Below, piece after piece: positions 7,132 to 7,431 of a stretch of DNA of 7,431 nt; position 1 is the first letter of the stretch, and each line of letters starts with the position of its first letter. The stretch is taken from positions 1-7,431 of the forward strand of contig JAQVZT010000125.1 of assembly GCA_028708055.1 (NCBI GenBank), given 5' to 3'. The stretch is from Methanothrix sp. Lineage in GTDB: Archaea; Halobacteriota; Methanosarcinia; Methanotrichales; Methanotrichaceae. The position numbers and the translations under genes are program-made. The notes under the pieces were generated by a model. The model saw only the letters and a list, made by a program, of their open reading frames with translations. It was not told the DNA's origin and did no database searches.

Positions 7132-7157
7132 TTCTTAATCCCTCTTGGAAGACTGGA

Positions 7158-7179
7158 TGAATGGAAAAATGTCCATTCA
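7158..7179. repeat. Inverted repeat in the leader of the small ORF
   Basis: TGAATGGA (7158-7165) and TCCATTCA (7172-7179) are perfect 8-bp inverted arms around a 6-nt loop. The hairpin lies 27 nt before the small ORF start and so would form in its 5' untranslated RNA. No T-run follows in the first bases on either strand, so it is not a convincing terminator; an operator or RNA element is more likely. Confidence 0.5.
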
Positions 7180-7186
7180 GGCCGAT

Positions 7187-7210
7187 CTTCATGAAGCCCC
7201 CCTTACAGGG
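7187..7210. promoter_or_regulatory. Two palindromes at the predicted start site of the small ORF transcript
   Basis: CTTCATGAAG (7187-7196) is a perfect 10-bp palindrome, and CCCT-TAC-AGGG (7200-7210) is a second short inverted repeat. Both lie where transcription from the upstream TATA box is expected to begin (near 7197), a common place for archaeal repressor operators. Confidence 0.35.
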
Positions 7211-7218
7211 AGAACTAA

Positions 7219-7226
7219 TATATAAA
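7219..7226 (-). promoter_or_regulatory. Archaeal TATA box for the small ORF
   Basis: TTTATATA on the minus strand matches the archaeal TATA consensus closely. Transcription would start near 7197, giving a leader of roughly 65 nt before the ATG at 7131. The A/T-rich sequence could also be read by TBP in the opposite direction. Confidence 0.6.
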
Positions 7227-7303
7227 GATATTTATGAAAAGTTATGACTGTGGAGTCCTGAAGACAATCGATGCCATGCAAGTGCCGGAGAAAGGCGAAA
7301 AAG

Positions 7304-7311
7304 CTATAAAT
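7304..7311 (+). promoter_or_regulatory. TATA-like box for the plus-strand edge gene
   Basis: CTATAAAT on the plus strand is centred about 27 nt before the ATG at 7335, so the transcript would be nearly leaderless. This spacing supports 7335 over the in-frame ATG at 7317. Apart from these promoters and palindromes, the stretch 7132-7334 shows no gene. Confidence 0.45.
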
Positions 7312-7334
7312 TAATCATGCTATTAAAGAAATTT

Positions 7335-7431
7335 ATGAATAATCCTACAGCCAGAAGATGTTTTGCTAGTTTAATGCTGGTGTTTTTATTTTTCGCTTTT
7401 TCCAGCACGAATATACTGGCGCAGAATGATT
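7335..7431 (+). CDS. N-terminus of a probable exported protein, cut by the right edge
   Basis: The 32 visible codons read like a Sec signal peptide: a basic start with Arg7 and Arg8, a hydrophobic core at about 13-24 (LMLVFLFFAFSS), then a small-residue region ending in ILAQ with a plausible cleavage after LA. The frame stays open to the window end. An in-frame ATG at 7317 would add MLLKKF, but the TATA-like box spacing favours 7335. The gene is divergent from the kdp side. The mature protein is outside the window, so no function can be given; a transmembrane anchor instead of a cleaved signal is possible. Confidence 0.6.
   Translation, partial: MNNPTARRCFASLMLVFLFFAFSSTNILAQND

Noticed and set aside
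7158..7179. The hairpin as an intrinsic terminator
   Set aside because: It has no following T-run on either strand and no gene ends next to it.
6992..7192. A 66-codon minus-strand frame overlapping the 57-residue ORF
   Set aside because: Its translation is Arg-rich and unordered. The overlapping 57-codon frame has the Shine-Dalgarno and a more protein-like composition.

Overview
The window carries a minus-strand potassium-uptake operon, kdpA-kdpB-kdpC, followed by a kinase-less kdpD-like gene and then the start of a hisB-like gene that runs off the left edge. Right of kdpA lies a regulatory stretch with a 57-residue minus-strand ORF of unknown function. At the right edge a plus-strand gene begins with what looks like an exported-protein N-terminus. 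The promoters resemble archaeal TATA elements (A/T-rich boxes about 25 nt before the likely start), and several genes have purine-rich Shine-Dalgarno sequences. This suggests a euryarchaeon with moderately high GC, possibly a methanogen of the Methanosarcinales type. That assignment is inference from style, not from a marker gene.

Layout from right to left, in the direction of kdp transcription. A secreted-protein start (7335-7431, plus) is divergent from a small ORF (6958-7131, minus) whose leader is rich in palindromes. About 100 bp upstream of kdpA holds two identical palindromic 9-mers spaced 18 bp apart, just upstream of a TATA-like box. Then come kdpA (channel-like subunit), kdpB (P-type ATPase), kdpC (single-membrane-span subunit) and kdpD, with gaps of 42, 6 and 4 nt, so these four are almost certainly one transcription unit. 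hisB starts 26 nt after kdpD.

KdpA, KdpB and KdpC would form the high-affinity ATP-driven K+ uptake complex. All filter loops and P-type ATPase catalytic motifs that I checked are intact, so it should be functional. The oddities are in regulation. KdpD keeps its ATP-binding sensor domain, Usp domain, four membrane spans and GAF domain, but stops exactly where the histidine kinase should begin, and no kdpE or kdpF is adjacent. The duplicated operator-like element before kdpA therefore points to an unlinked or unconventional regulator. The hisB-like product keeps the family fold signature DHHTTED but appears to have lost several other active-site residues of imidazoleglycerol-phosphate dehydratase.
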